Of a stretch of DNA of 64,000 bases, positions 1 through 8,277 are shown piece after piece. The position numbers were made by a program, and so were the translations under genes. This DNA is from Paenibacillus pabuli NBRC 13638 (GTDB taxonomy: Bacteria; Bacillota; Bacilli; Paenibacillales; Paenibacillaceae), in assembly GCF_001514495.1 (NCBI RefSeq), contig NZ_BCNM01000007.1, forward strand, positions 213,624-277,623, written 5' to 3'. The notes below the pieces were generated by a model. That model made no database searches, was not told where the DNA came from, and saw nothing but the letters and a program-made list of their open reading frames with translations. Every line of letters begins with the position of its first letter. The stretch's first letter is position 1.

Positions 1-646
1 CCTTCTGCGGCCCAAACACCCGCGAAGCGCCATGCTCCCCGCATAACGGATTCGTTACGTCACAGGCGACAATGAACTCCACGTCCCGTAAACGCTCATC
101 CAGGCCGGACACATCGATATGCGCCAACTGATCAAGTGCGCCGCCTCCGCGTGCAAGCGGCTGTCCGTGTGCATCCAGAAACGTTGCACCAAGCGCTTCG
201 GCCATGCCCGTTCCCCCATCGTTGGTCGCACTGCCACCAATACCAATAATGATTTTGCGAATACCTTGATCCAGACACACCCGAATCAGCTCTCCCGTGC
301 CATAGGTTGACGTGCGAAGCGGGTTCCGGGTTTCCTTGTTCACCAGATGAATGCCGCTCGCCGATGCCATCTCAATCGCCGCCGTTAACCCATCGCCCAG
401 AATGCCATACTGCGCAAGTACAGGCTGCCCCAGTGGCCCGCTCACCTCTCTCTGGTGGATTACGCCGCCAGAAGCATCTACCAGTGACTGCACGGTGCCT
501 TCGCCTCCGTCAGCCATCGGTACATGAATATAACTCGCGGTTGGGTAGACTTTACGCAAACCTTTTTCCATGGCCACACATACTTCTTTCGCTGTCATGC
601 TCTCTTTAAATGAATCCGGTGCCAGTACAAATGTCGTCTCTCTCAT
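1..646 (-). CDS. glxK: Glycerate kinase, N-terminal part (cut by window edge)
   Basis: Phosphorylates D-glycerate with ATP in glyoxylate/serine-type carbon metabolism; cytoplasmic. The reading frame starts at an ATG at 646 (MRETTFVLAPDSFKESM) behind a GGGGGCGGAAG ribosome binding site and stays open for 215 codons to the left edge. Family landmarks are the N-terminal APDSFKES block, PMADGGEGT, a glycine-rich IGIGGSATNDGG phosphate-binding segment and NPLCGEHGAS near the edge. The family is usually about 370-380 residues, so roughly 40% is missing beyond the window. No partner gene is visible. Identification is firm from the motifs; substrate specificity is inferred from the family. Confidence 0.93.
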   Translation of the reverse strand, partial: MRETTFVLAPDSFKESMTAKEVCVAMEKGLRKVYPTASYIHVPMADGGEGTVQSLVDASGGVIHQREVSGPLGQPVLAQYGILGDGLTAAIEMASASGIHLVNKETRNPLRTSTYGTGELIRVCLDQGIRKIIIGIGGSATNDGGTGMAEALGATFLDAHGQPLARGGGALDQLAHIDVSGLDERLRDVEFIVACDVTNPLCGEHGASRVFGPQK

Positions 647-717
647 CTTCTTCCGCCCCCTCGAAGTTGATTTTGACCGTTCATTCACACCATCGATCTA
701 ACGTTACACAAACCGAA

Positions 718-752
718 CAGCCTGTTGCGCGGACATCCGTGGCGGCAGGCTG
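718..752 (-). terminator. Hairpin downstream of the papain-like-fold gene
   Basis: CAGCCTG (718-724) pairs with CAGGCTG (746-752), with further CGG/CCG pairing inside. It lies 20-55 bp past the stop of the minus-strand gene at 773. No good U-run follows, so termination is only a possibility. Confidence 0.35.
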
Positions 753-772
753 CTTCATGGGTTTACTCCTTA

Positions 773-1336
773 CTATTCCTTGGAACCCGAATCTTCGTTT
801 CCCGGCCTGTATTCCTTTAACTTACCTTCATATATCAGCTGCAGTTGTTCACTTTGGCGAAAATCATCCGGAGTCACCAGCGCAGGCAGCTTGTTCCACA
901 ACTTGATGCCGGAACGCTGCAGAATCTCGGCAACAAATTGCGAGCAAAAGTAGGAGTTGCTGAACTCCACCGGCTCCTTCAACGTAATGCCGATTACACC
1001 CAGCAGATTGTACATATATTTCTGGCGACTGCGGATGAAGATATGCAGCACGCGTTTCATCTTTTCCACTTCACGCTCCGTCACCTGAAGCTCATAGATC
1101 ACACATGTTGTGTTGGGATACTTGCTGTATGTACCTGTCTGAATATCTTCCTTCACAAACCCGCCGTTTAGCGGATTGCTAGGATGCTTGCGACCGAAAC
1201 TGTACAGCTCGGATAATTCCTTGTCAAATGAGATCGATGCGTGATTGTATGGTGCTCTGGTGTAACTCTGAATCACCTTGGTAAACAATGTTCCCGTATT
1301 GGTAAGCAGGATATAGATCGAGCGTTTATCTGTCAT
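773..1336 (-). CDS. Permuted papain-like-fold (YiiX/YebB-type) hypothetical protein
   Basis: 187 residues, no signal peptide. The order His first (PYNHASISFD, about residue 32) and Cys later (YFCSQFVAEIL, about residue 131) is that of circularly permuted NlpC/P60-like papain-fold proteins, where Cys and His form the catalytic pair. Such proteins act as peptidases, amidases or acyltransferases; the substrate here is unknown. Start ATG 1336 has AAGGGG 11 nt upstream. It stands alone between glycerate kinase and the divergent cdsA-like gene. The fold assignment rests on motif order and the conserved FCSQFVAEIL helix, so it is moderately sure; no function should be read beyond that. Confidence 0.7.
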   Translation of the reverse strand: MTDKRSIYILLTNTGTLFTKVIQSYTRAPYNHASISFDKELSELYSFGRKHPSNPLNGGFVKEDIQTGTYSKYPNTTCVIYELQVTEREVEKMKRVLHIFIRSRQKYMYNLLGVIGITLKEPVEFSNSYFCSQFVAEILQRSGIKLWNKLPALVTPDDFRQSEQLQLIYEGKLKEYRPGNEDSGSKE

Positions 1337-1433
1337 AACGAAAATTTCCCCTTATCAAGTTCGCACTATTCCTTCATAATAACATAGGTACCCTATATTG
1401 GAATCTTACTTCTGGACAAGCAGGTGATTGTAC

Positions 1434-2351
1434 GTGAGCAGTTCACTCTTTACCCTAACACTTATTTTTATAGCATTATTGGTCATACACATCGTATACA
1501 AAATCATTACGAAGCTTCAGCCGGACAAGGATTATTCAGGTATTGGCAATAAGATCAAAACCTGGTGGGGCATGTTGGTCATCTTCTGTCTCGCCACCCT
1601 CTTCAATCCGATTGTCTCCTTGATCTCTCTCATGGTACTCACCTTTTTCGCGCTGAAAGAGTACTTCTCCATGATTCGCAGCACCCGCAAAGCGGATCGC
1701 AGGCTGTTTCTGTGGGCCTACTTGGCGATCCCAGTTCAGTTCTACTGGATCTATATTGGATGGTATGGGATGTTTATTGTGTTTATTCCGCTCTATGTCT
1801 TCCTGGTGCTGCCCCTGCCCCGTCTCATCAATAAGGGAACGGTTGGTTTCCTGCGCAGTGTCAGCTCGACGCAATGGGGATTAATGCTGATGGTATTTGG
1901 ACTTAGTCATCTGGCGTACTTTCCATTTGCATCACCGGAATATGGATCAAAACTGGTCCTGTTCCTGGTCGTGTTAACCCAGTTGAATGATGTCGTGCAT
2001 TATCTGGTCTCACTCTATCTGGGCAAACGCAAAGTGGTGCCCACCGCCAATCCTTTTTTAACGTGGGAAGGGTTCGCCTGTGCATTCATTGTAACCACCG
2101 CTGCTTCTTATTTCATTCATCCTTACCTGACTCCGTTTGATGCACGTTTCGCGCTTTTCATCGGTGTGTTAATTGCTCTGGCTGGGTTCTTCGGCAGTCT
2201 GACGGTTTCTGTTCTGAAGCGGGATTTGTTAATCGGGGATGACAATAAGCTCGATGCATTGAAAAAAAGCTACCTGAGCCGGGTCGACAGCCTGACGTAC
2301 ACCTCTCCAGTCATGTTCCACGTGGTGCGTTATTTCTTTGACTTCATGTAG
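1434..2351 (+). CDS. CdsA-like phosphatidate cytidylyltransferase (YnbB-type)
   Basis: Multi-pass membrane protein (about eight hydrophobic segments) of the CDP-diglyceride synthetase family, which makes CDP-diacylglycerol from phosphatidate and CTP. The C-terminal signature region is recognisable but degenerate: SVLKRDLLIGDD, then SRVDSL, where canonical CdsA has KR...KD...GGxxDRxDS. This fits the paralogous YnbB-like branch rather than the housekeeping enzyme. Start: an AGGTGA site ends at 1427, six bases before GTG 1434; an in-frame TTG at 1428 touches that site and is less likely. 305 residues. A terminator hairpin follows at 2411. Stands alone; role in lipid supply is inferred. Confidence 0.82.
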   Translation: MSSSLFTLTLIFIALLVIHIVYKIITKLQPDKDYSGIGNKIKTWWGMLVIFCLATLFNPIVSLISLMVLTFFALKEYFSMIRSTRKADRRLFLWAYLAIPVQFYWIYIGWYGMFIVFIPLYVFLVLPLPRLINKGTVGFLRSVSSTQWGLMLMVFGLSHLAYFPFASPEYGSKLVLFLVVLTQLNDVVHYLVSLYLGKRKVVPTANPFLTWEGFACAFIVTTAASYFIHPYLTPFDARFALFIGVLIALAGFFGSLTVSVLKRDLLIGDDNKLDALKKSYLSRVDSLTYTSPVMFHVVRYFFDFM

Positions 2352-2410
2352 GAGAGGTGCGGACACACTCAGTCGATAGACCAAAGTATGAGCTTGCGCC
2401 ATCATCCATA

Positions 2411-2435
2411 AAAAGCAGCCTTGACGGCTGCTTTT
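2411..2435 (+). terminator. Rho-independent terminator after cdsA-like gene
   Basis: Perfect 10-bp stem aaaagcagcc / ggctgctttt with a 5-nt loop, ending in a T run, 60 bp past the stop codon. The flanking A and T tracts would also work on the other strand. Confidence 0.8.
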
Positions 2436-2537
2436 ACTCATTTATCGAAAGAGTGTAGACACAACCACAGCGCGTCTATTTTATGCTTTCTCCATTGGAA
2501 TCACCGGAAGACACAGCATAAGGCTTAATCTGTCTGA

Positions 2538-3116
2538 CTATTTTAATTTAATTTCCTTCTCCGAGGTGACTTCGTTCCCCTCTTCATTGGTAAAGACAAA
2601 TGTGGCTTTGCCCCGTTCACCCTTCATCTCATCCGAATAGATAAATCCGGAGAATTGTCCGTCACCACTGATATAAAATCCTTCTTTTCCATTCGCGCCA
2701 TGCTCAACCGCTTCCTGGTAGGAATTCACAATCGTTACCGTGTTGGACGTCCAGCGCATCTCAGATAAAGCGTACCCCTCCGGAATTTGTTTTATCGCAA
2801 AATCAAAACGGTTGCCTTCCGACGGCTTATCCGTCTGGTCAATTACGATCATGACCTGTCCTTCCGCATCAGCGGAAGATTCCGATTGGGCCGTAGGCTT
2901 GCCTTCATTCCCAATCTCGTTCGCCTGGTTATTGTTATTCTTCGCCTCAATATTGGGAACGGAACTCTTTCCCGCTTCCTCTATGGGCTGCTTCGATTGC
3001 GGATAGGCATGTTCCTGTACGGACTCATTGTTGTTTTTCGCTCCACATGCACTGGTCAACAGCAGGATACATAGAGCAGACACCCAGAGTATAGATTTAT
3101 TTGTATTGATATTCAT
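2538..3116 (-). CDS. Secreted lipoprotein of unknown function
   Basis: 192 residues starting MNINTNKSILWVSALC with a type II signal peptide and lipobox LTSAC, so a membrane-anchored lipoprotein. A low-complexity Asn/Glu/Lys/Ser linker of about 60 residues follows. The C-terminal half contains QMIVIDQTDKPSEGNRFDFA-like and GKATFVFTNEEGNEVTSE-like strands that suggest a small beta-sandwich (an Ig-like or DUF domain); I do not recognise the family. Start: ATG 3116 has GGAGGG about 10 nt upstream; an in-frame ATG at 3134 overlaps that site. Single gene, no operon partners. Confidence 0.8.
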   Translation of the reverse strand: MNINTNKSILWVSALCILLLTSACGAKNNNESVQEHAYPQSKQPIEEAGKSSVPNIEAKNNNNQANEIGNEGKPTAQSESSADAEGQVMIVIDQTDKPSEGNRFDFAIKQIPEGYALSEMRWTSNTVTIVNSYQEAVEHGANGKEGFYISGDGQFSGFIYSDEMKGERGKATFVFTNEEGNEVTSEKEIKLK

Positions 3117-3669
3117 CGTTGGAACTCCCTCCATATTCCTCTAAAGTAACAAGCATTATGCAATCATCCAAAGAGTACTTTCGAATCAGCACCTTCTTAT
3201 AGTAATTACTACACCATATCGTCTCACATTAAGCTCCATATTATGTAAATGAGTTATAAGATAACTCGATTATTTTATCGATTGTGCGTGTTCACCAGCA
3301 TGGATCAGGCGCAAAAGGGGCAAAGCAAGCGATCGGACGTTCCCGCGGAGGACTAAGCACCAAAATTCATGCCGTAGTTGATGCGCTCTGAAACCCACTT
3401 CAATTCGAATTAACGGGGGATGAAGCTCATGACTCTGTCCAGGGCTTTATTGGAAATGGCTGATTGTGATTTAGATAACATAAAGTTAACCTTATTCATA
3501 AATAATGTTAATTTTATGTCATTCATCACTTAAATTGCTCTGATATAATTTTTAGCACATGGTGATATAAAAAACGATGGAACAGGAGATTTTAATCCAT
3601 ACGGGGATTAACTCAGTTATCAAGCGAGTAAACATTCGAAAACATAATTTTATAGTAGGAGTGTGAGAT
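3117..3669. other. Gene-poor gap with IS remnant and AT-rich promoter region
   Basis: About 550 bp without an intact gene. It holds a decayed transposase segment (3290-3466). Beyond that, very AT-rich sequence from about 3470 carries plausible promoter-like hexamers (for example ttgctctgatataat at 3535-3549) ahead of the lipoprotein at 3670. The base composition shifts sharply here relative to the left flank. Confidence 0.55.
3290..3466 (+). pseudogene. IS5-family (IS427-type) transposase remnant
   Basis: In the frame of position 3299 the translation reads HGSGAKGAKQAIGRSRGGLS and continues TKIHAVVDAL, then a TGA stop where the family has Gly (ALGNPL), then NPLQFELTGDEAHDSV. This is the AxGRSRGG..TKIHAVVDA block of IS5-group DDE transposases. 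Only about 55 codons survive, without ends or inverted repeats, so it is a dead fragment. Confidence 0.8.
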
Positions 3670-4269
3670 ATGAAAAAAACAATATTGGCTTGTATGATGA
3701 TCATGTTGATGCTAGCATCGGCTTGTGGAAATGTTGAAAAGACATCACATCCAAATACTTCTAGTGAGCCTAAACCTGAAACTCAGGAGGCTATTATTCA
3801 AAAAAACACATCCGATGATTGTACTGTAGACCGTATAAGCTTGGATAGTGAAACTGAAAAATATTTCTATGGAAATTGGAAAGTTGAGAAGCTTCTAGGA
3901 TTTGCAAATTCATATAATGATGCTTCCGAATATCCAACAGGGCAAAAATTTATTGGAGATGAAATTGTAATCGATAAAGACTTTTTTTCATCAAAAGGAC
4001 TAAAAAACTATAAGAAATATCAATATGAACTAAAAAATCCATTATATCAGAATATAGCGACATGCTATAACTCTACCTCTTTTTATAGATTGTATAAAAT
4101 TCAAATTCCAGACTTAAATATAAATGATAAGGTAAAGGCAATAGATATAAGTGACCCTTCTACAAAAATGAGCATACCTGTAGGTTTAAGCTTTTTAGCT
4201 GTTAATAACGATAGGCTTATCTTGTTATCAGAGGCAACTATTTTTGAGCTCAAAAAAATTACTGATTAA
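3670..4269 (+). CDS. Lipoprotein of unknown function (AT-rich island)
   Basis: 199 residues, type II signal peptide with lipobox LASAC, hence membrane-anchored. Mature part is rich in Lys/Tyr/Asn and has no motif I recognise. Start ATG 3670 follows TAGGAGTGTGAGAT. The gene is far more AT-rich than its neighbours and lies between an IS remnant and a phage lysozyme, which suggests recent acquisition. A perfect 19-bp stem terminator follows and is shared with the convergent lysozyme gene. Small immunity or inhibitor lipoproteins sit in such islands, but nothing in the sequence proves that here. Confidence 0.75.
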   Translation: MKKTILACMMIMLMLASACGNVEKTSHPNTSSEPKPETQEAIIQKNTSDDCTVDRISLDSETEKYFYGNWKVEKLLGFANSYNDASEYPTGQKFIGDEIVIDKDFFSSKGLKNYKKYQYELKNPLYQNIATCYNSTSFYRLYKIQIPDLNINDKVKAIDISDPSTKMSIPVGLSFLAVNNDRLILLSEATIFELKKITD

Positions 4270-4291
4270 ATGAATTAAGGTTATATTCTTA

Positions 4292-4333
4292 AAACAAGAA
4301 AGGTCAGCCTCTTTAGGCTGACCTTTCTTGTTT
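4292..4333. terminator. Bidirectional terminator, perfect 19-bp stem
   Basis: Arms 4292-4310 and 4315-4333 are exact complements with a CTTT loop, A-rich on the left and T-rich on the right. It sits between convergent genes ending at 4269 (+) and 4353 (-). Confidence 0.9.
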
Positions 4334-4352
4334 ATGCCGTAAACCGATTAAA

Positions 4353-4949
4353 CTATAGTGTATAGACTGGGTATTTGTGAGTATAACCCATGCCTTTACA
4401 AAATAAAGTTGCTTCTTCATTTCTTCGTCTTTGTAAATTTCTATCATATGAAAATGCCTTGCTGACTAATTTTGAACAATTATCGTTTTCTTCTTTTGAA
4501 CGTGGGCCTTGAAAAGATGAATATATTAGCTTGTATGCAAGCAGATTTTTTACATCTGGGGTTGTTAGCACCCCAGGACCTCCATTAAAAGTGAGTGAAA
4601 CAAGTGCATCAAACTGAGATTGTGTAAAAGACATACCTGTAGGAAGTACCAATTTATTTACTGCCGTTACAGCCTTTGCAGTATCATTAGTAAAAAATGT
4701 ATTTGCCTGAGATTGAGAAATTGGTGAAGTATAACCTAGATTTAAAGAGCTTGATAGAGCATTAGCTTGTGCTTGGGTTAGAAGAGAATCATTTGGATTA
4801 CCTGTTGTATTTTTGGTATATGTTTTAGTATCTGTTATCAGATGTCCCCATCCAACGGTTGGATACCCATAAGGATCTCCATAAAATTTCAAGGAAAATC
4901 CCTCATGGGATTTGATAAGGTCTGCTCCACCAGTGCCTAGATTTGCCAT
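4353..4949 (-). CDS. Phage-type GH24 lysozyme (endolysin)
   Basis: Cleaves the MurNAc-GlcNAc bond of peptidoglycan. The N-terminus carries the T4-lysozyme triad with exact spacing: Glu16 (KSHEGF), Asp25 (YGDPYG) and Thr31 (PTVGWGH), as Glu11/Asp20/Thr26 in T4. The family's FDALVSLTFNGGPG block follows near residue 115. 198 residues, no signal peptide, as expected for holin-dependent phage enzymes. Upstream on the same strand are a 30-codon ORF and the 3' end of another ORF, together looking like the lysis end of a prophage. No holin or integrase is seen, so this is a remnant or domesticated endolysin. AT-rich like its neighbour at 3670. Confidence 0.88.
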   Translation of the reverse strand: MANLGTGGADLIKSHEGFSLKFYGDPYGYPTVGWGHLITDTKTYTKNTTGNPNDSLLTQAQANALSSSLNLGYTSPISQSQANTFFTNDTAKAVTAVNKLVLPTGMSFTQSQFDALVSLTFNGGPGVLTTPDVKNLLAYKLIYSSFQGPRSKEENDNCSKLVSKAFSYDRNLQRRRNEEATLFCKGMGYTHKYPVYTL

Positions 4950-5085
4950 AATAAATCACTCCTAAATTTATTTTTATTAGTTATGAGAGCAATAAGGAGG
5001 AATCATAGCCAGAACAACCATTCCCAAGTTTTCTGTAATGCCGTATTGCCTTCACATATATATAAAGAGAAATGAGTCTCTTTTT

Positions 5086-5178
5086 TTACAACCACGCTCC
5101 AAATTTTATTTCAATTCGCTGGTATCGTGCCTCCTGAGCGTGGTGTTGCTGTGCTTGTACTAAAAGTTCGGCCAACAT
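5086..5178 (-). CDS. Possible 30-residue phage-derived small ORF
   Basis: ATG at 5178 preceded by GGTGA; the product begins MLAELLVQAQQHHAQEARYQ and ends at TAA 5086. It overlaps nothing and sits between a truncated upstream ORF and the lysozyme, the place where phages carry small tail or lysis proteins. Hydrophobicity is too low for a holin. Support is positional only. Confidence 0.3.
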   Translation of the reverse strand: MLAELLVQAQQHHAQEARYQRIEIKFGAWL

Positions 5179-5190
5179 AAAATCACCGCT

Positions 5191-5268
5191 TTACGTTTTT
5201 TGTATTTCATTCTTCAAGGCATTAATGGCATCGCTTAGATCAGATATTTTTTTCGCCCTGTCAAATAG
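5191..5268 (-). pseudogene. 3' end of a phage-like ORF, truncated at the island edge
   Basis: On the minus strand an open frame ends RAKKISDLSDAINALKNEIQ-KT then TAA at 5191, a heptad-rich coiled-coil tail typical of phage tail or baseplate proteins. It stops after about 25 codons because the sequence switches to a broken DMT transporter on the other strand. Extent of the 5' side is approximate. Confidence 0.4.
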
Positions 5269-5281
5269 TGAACATTATCCT

Positions 5282-5452
5282 TTAAAAAGTTGTTTTGCCG
5301 CAGGTGGGGCAATCGGTGTCTTATCCGGCTGGCTGCTTCTGGGCGAAGTCATTCGGGATTACGTCTATATGGGCGGGCTATGCATATTCCTGGGGATCTT
5401 TCTGGTAAACTGGACTGGACGAACCAATAATAAGGAAGCATGGTTTAAATAA
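5282..5452 (+). pseudogene. Beheaded EamA/DMT-family exporter, C-terminal fragment
   Basis: Only the last two membrane helices remain: AIGVLSGWLLLGEVIRDYVY followed by MGGLCIFLGIFLVN. This is the LLGE..t..q.iGa.lI..G motif at the C-terminus of drug/metabolite transporters, which normally have about 300 residues. An ATG at 5225 gives a 75-codon frame, but its first 20 codons do not match the family and overlap phage debris on the other strand. A terminator follows at 5476. Not expected to be functional. Confidence 0.75.
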
Positions 5453-5475
5453 AAATATTCATGCCTGATTTTCGG

Positions 5476-5499
5476 CGATGCCCTGTGCATCGTTTTTTT
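5476..5499 (+). terminator. Terminator after DMT fragment
   Basis: CGATGC / GCATCG stem, 5-nt loop, followed by seven T residues. Confidence 0.75.
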
Positions 5500-5546
5500 A
5501 TAATATCAACAAGGATCAATTCTACTGAAATAAGGACGTGCGCCCA

Positions 5547-6596
5547 ATGATTTCTGCCGAACGGAAAGAACAATATTACCATGCTCTGGTTGCCAAGGAT
5601 TCGGAATACGAAGGTTTATTCTATGTCGGGGTCAAGACGACAGGTGTATTCTGCCGGCCTACATGTCCCGCCCGGAAGCCAAAATTCGAAAACTGTGAAT
5701 TCTACGAGACGGCACAGCAGGCATTGCTTGCTTCATACCGCCCTTGCCAGCGCTGCCGCCCGTTATCTCATCCCAATCAGGTATCTGATGTGGTACGCGT
5801 ATTGGTGGAGGCCGTGGAGAACAATCCGGAGAAACGTTGGAAGGGCCAGGATTTCAAGGCGTTATCCATCGACGAATCCACCGCCAGACGTCAATTCAAG
5901 AAGCGATTCGGCATGACCTTTGTTGAGTATGCTCGTGCCCGTCGCATGGGACTGGCCCTGAAGAATATTCGCTCTGGTCGCAAGGTCATTGATGCCCAGC
6001 TATCCACCGGTTACGAATCCGGCAGCGGATTCCGGGATGCCTTCTCGCGAATCATGGGCGCAGCGCCTACACAAGTGGATGAAGAACATGTATTGAAGGC
6101 GTCCTGGATCGACACCCGTCTTGGACCCATGATGGCTGTGGCTGATGAGAAAGCATTGTATCTGCTCGAATTTGTGGATCGCAGAGGTCTGGAGCGTGAG
6201 GTGGAACGATTGCGTAAACGGACGAAGTCGGCCATTGTACCTGGGATTACAGAGCCGATTCGTTCAATTGAACGGGAACTTGCCCAGTATTTCGAAGGGA
6301 CATTAACTTCCTTTCGCACCCCGTTGTTCTGTTTAGGAACACCATTTCAGAAAAGCGTCTGGGAGCAGCTGATTGCGATCCCGCCGGGGGAGACGGGGTC
6401 GTATCAGGATGTTGCGAATGCACTGGGTAAACCAACGGCATGTCGAGCGGTAGCACAGGCCAACGGAGCCAATCAGCTGGCCATTGTCATCCCCTGTCAT
6501 CGTGTGATCAATGCCAGTGGTGAACTGGGTGGATACGGGGGAGGCCTGACACGCAAAAATTGGCTTTTAACTCACGAGAAGCAAGGTGGCAGCTGA
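5547..6596 (+). CDS. ada: Ada: bifunctional methylated-DNA repair protein and regulator
   Basis: Repairs methylphosphotriesters (N-terminal zinc domain) and O6-alkylguanine (C-terminal domain), and activates the adaptive response when methylated. Zinc ligands Cys36, Cys40, Cys67 and Cys70 lie in GVFCRPTC and CQRC; Cys36 is the methyl acceptor. An AraC-type helix-turn-helix spans about residues 80-180. The C-terminal domain ends in IPCHRVI, the suicide Cys motif, with GGYGGG after it. Start ATG 5547 has AAGGA 10 nt upstream; a GTG at 5538 is too close to that site. 349 residues, matching the fused E. coli type rather than the split B. subtilis AdaA/AdaB. The PEP-mutase-like gene follows 75 bp later, perhaps co-transcribed. 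Confidence 0.93.
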   Translation: MISAERKEQYYHALVAKDSEYEGLFYVGVKTTGVFCRPTCPARKPKFENCEFYETAQQALLASYRPCQRCRPLSHPNQVSDVVRVLVEAVENNPEKRWKGQDFKALSIDESTARRQFKKRFGMTFVEYARARRMGLALKNIRSGRKVIDAQLSTGYESGSGFRDAFSRIMGAAPTQVDEEHVLKASWIDTRLGPMMAVADEKALYLLEFVDRRGLEREVERLRKRTKSAIVPGITEPIRSIERELAQYFEGTLTSFRTPLFCLGTPFQKSVWEQLIAIPPGETGSYQDVANALGKPTACRAVAQANGANQLAIVIPCHRVINASGELGGYGGGLTRKNWLLTHEKQGGS

Positions 6597-6671
6597 ATAA
6601 CCCAAGAGGTAAAAAACACCAAGCAAGTATTGCAAAGCAAATGGCATGATATAACGGAGGAGATCAACCTT

Positions 6672-7445
6672 ATGAGTACCTTACAAGAAAAAGCAGCGAG
6701 TTTTCACCAATCCCATATGAAAGGGAAACCATTGGTGCTGGTCAATGTATGGGATGCCGGGAGTGCACTCGCCATCCAATCTGCTGGAGCCACAGCGATC
6801 GCTACCGGAAGTTGGTCTGTAGCAGCCGCTCATGGTGAACAGGATGGCGAAGCGATGCCATTCCAGCTGGTTCTGGACAATCTGGCCCGGATTACAGCGA
6901 GCGTGGATTTGCCTGTAACGATCGATATTGAGGGAGGGTATGGCAGGTTTGCGTCAGAAGTGAAGGGAAATGTGAGCCAAGTAATCCATCACGGTGCGGT
7001 AGGAATCAATATCGAGGATCAGCTTCCCGCTGGTGTGGGACTGTATTCTATGGATGAGCAATGTCTGAGACTGTCGGCTGCCCGGGAAGCTGCGGAACAG
7101 GCAGGCATTCCACTGTTCATTAACGCCCGCACAGATATCTTTTTGCAAAATGCACCTGAACGACACAATCATGCTCTCCTGGAAGAAGCGCTGATTCGTT
7201 CCAAGGCTTATGCAGAAGCTGGTGCCAGTGGCCTGTTCGTTCCAGGCCTACAGAATCAACAACTGATTCAGGAATTGTGTGAACGTTCATTGCTTCCGGT
7301 TAACGTGATGGTTACATCCCCTGAGCTTTCACCGAAACAATTAGCCTTGCTGGGTGTTGCACGCGTAAGCTACGGGCCTTATCCTTATCTGCAAGCTATG
7401 GAACACTTGAAAGAGCTCGGGCGAAGTATTCTATCTGGAAAATAA
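6672..7445 (+). CDS. Isocitrate lyase/PEP mutase superfamily protein
   Basis: 257-residue TIM-barrel enzyme of the PEP mutase/isocitrate lyase superfamily, which makes or breaks C-C or C-P bonds next to a carboxylate, with Mg. Seen: LVNVWDAGSA at the N-terminus, TGSWSVAAAHGEQDGE, a metal-site-type TIDIEGGYG, GINIEDQ, and NARTD in the barrel. The KKCGH-type lyase catalytic loop is absent, so isocitrate or methylisocitrate lyase activity is unlikely. The exact reaction is not predictable; the group includes oxaloacetate decarboxylases and phosphonate enzymes. Start ATG 6672 follows GGAGGAGATCAACCTT. Close behind ada but functionally unrelated. Confidence 0.85.
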   Translation: MSTLQEKAASFHQSHMKGKPLVLVNVWDAGSALAIQSAGATAIATGSWSVAAAHGEQDGEAMPFQLVLDNLARITASVDLPVTIDIEGGYGRFASEVKGNVSQVIHHGAVGINIEDQLPAGVGLYSMDEQCLRLSAAREAAEQAGIPLFINARTDIFLQNAPERHNHALLEEALIRSKAYAEAGASGLFVPGLQNQQLIQELCERSLLPVNVMVTSPELSPKQLALLGVARVSYGPYPYLQAMEHLKELGRSILSGK

Positions 7446-7637
7446 CAGAAAGGCTCGCTTCTCATTTCCCCCAGTGGGAGGCGTGATTTCTCACGATTTT
7501 CAATAAAAGCTTCTATTATAAAGCGATCATCTATGATATGAATCCTCAAACAGGTGCTAGACTGCGCCTGTTTTTTGATACTTATTCCTTTCACCTATGT
7601 TATAATCACCACTACCCAACACTAACAGGAGGCAAAT

Positions 7638-8153
7638 ATGCTTAACGTGGAACAAAAGCTTGAAGTACTGCAATCCTATCCCCAACTGCAACGCAAAGAT
7701 GTTTCTCTCGGACGTGTTAATTTCCACTACGAAGACAGTGCGTATGAGAAAAAAATTGTTGCTTTCCATATTCACCCTAACGGTAACGGTTATATCTATG
7801 CAGGGCTGCTGCCCCACTATGAGACCAATGATAAAGGATTCGTCAATATTCGTGATTACTCTGAAGCAGACCTTCGCACATTGTTAGATGAAACAATTAA
7901 AGCGATGTCAACCAATCCCAACGCAGTAGAATCAAAAGAACCAGAACCAGCAAAAACGGCTCCTACATTAGCTACAACCTCTACTGGTGGCGGAACATGG
8001 ATCGATGAGGATGGACATACACTTACTTTAAAATATGAAGATGACATGTGGTATGTGTATTCCGGTCTTCATCTGGATATGGCTTTCGAAACTCGCAGCG
8101 AAGCTGGCGAGTATCTCAAAGATGAAGGATTCAAGCCACAGGCCCAGGCTTAA
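7638..8153 (+). CDS. Conserved-looking hypothetical protein, 171 residues
   Basis: Soluble acidic protein, ATG 7638 behind AGGAGGCAAAT. It has two parts joined by a Pro/Ala/Thr linker (about 98-117): an N-terminal domain with KIVAFHIHPNGNGYIYAGLL and a C-terminal module with GGTWIDEDGHTLTLKYEDD and AGEYLKDEGF. The aromatic W..Y pattern of the C-terminal part resembles small beta-sheet modules, but I do not recognise either family. No signal peptide or membrane segment. Monocistronic with its own terminator at 8202. Confidence 0.78.
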   Translation: MLNVEQKLEVLQSYPQLQRKDVSLGRVNFHYEDSAYEKKIVAFHIHPNGNGYIYAGLLPHYETNDKGFVNIRDYSEADLRTLLDETIKAMSTNPNAVESKEPEPAKTAPTLATTSTGGGTWIDEDGHTLTLKYEDDMWYVYSGLHLDMAFETRSEAGEYLKDEGFKPQAQA

Positions 8154-8201
8154 CTCAACCCAATTCATTTTGGATGTACAAAGATTCACCAAGGGTGATG
8201 T

Positions 8202-8236
8202 AAAAAACACGAGGCGTATTCGCACTCGTGTTTTTT
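8202..8236. terminator. Terminator, A-tract/T-tract hairpin
   Basis: aaaaaacacgag / ctcgtgtttttt 12-bp stem, extended by GCG/CGC around a TATT loop. Serves the + gene at 7638; the A tract would also serve the convergent ABC operon. Nearly the same core recurs at 12319. Confidence 0.9.
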
Positions 8237-8277
8237 GTTCTTACTGAATCGTTGTTCGGCTTCCTAACCGTTTCCCG

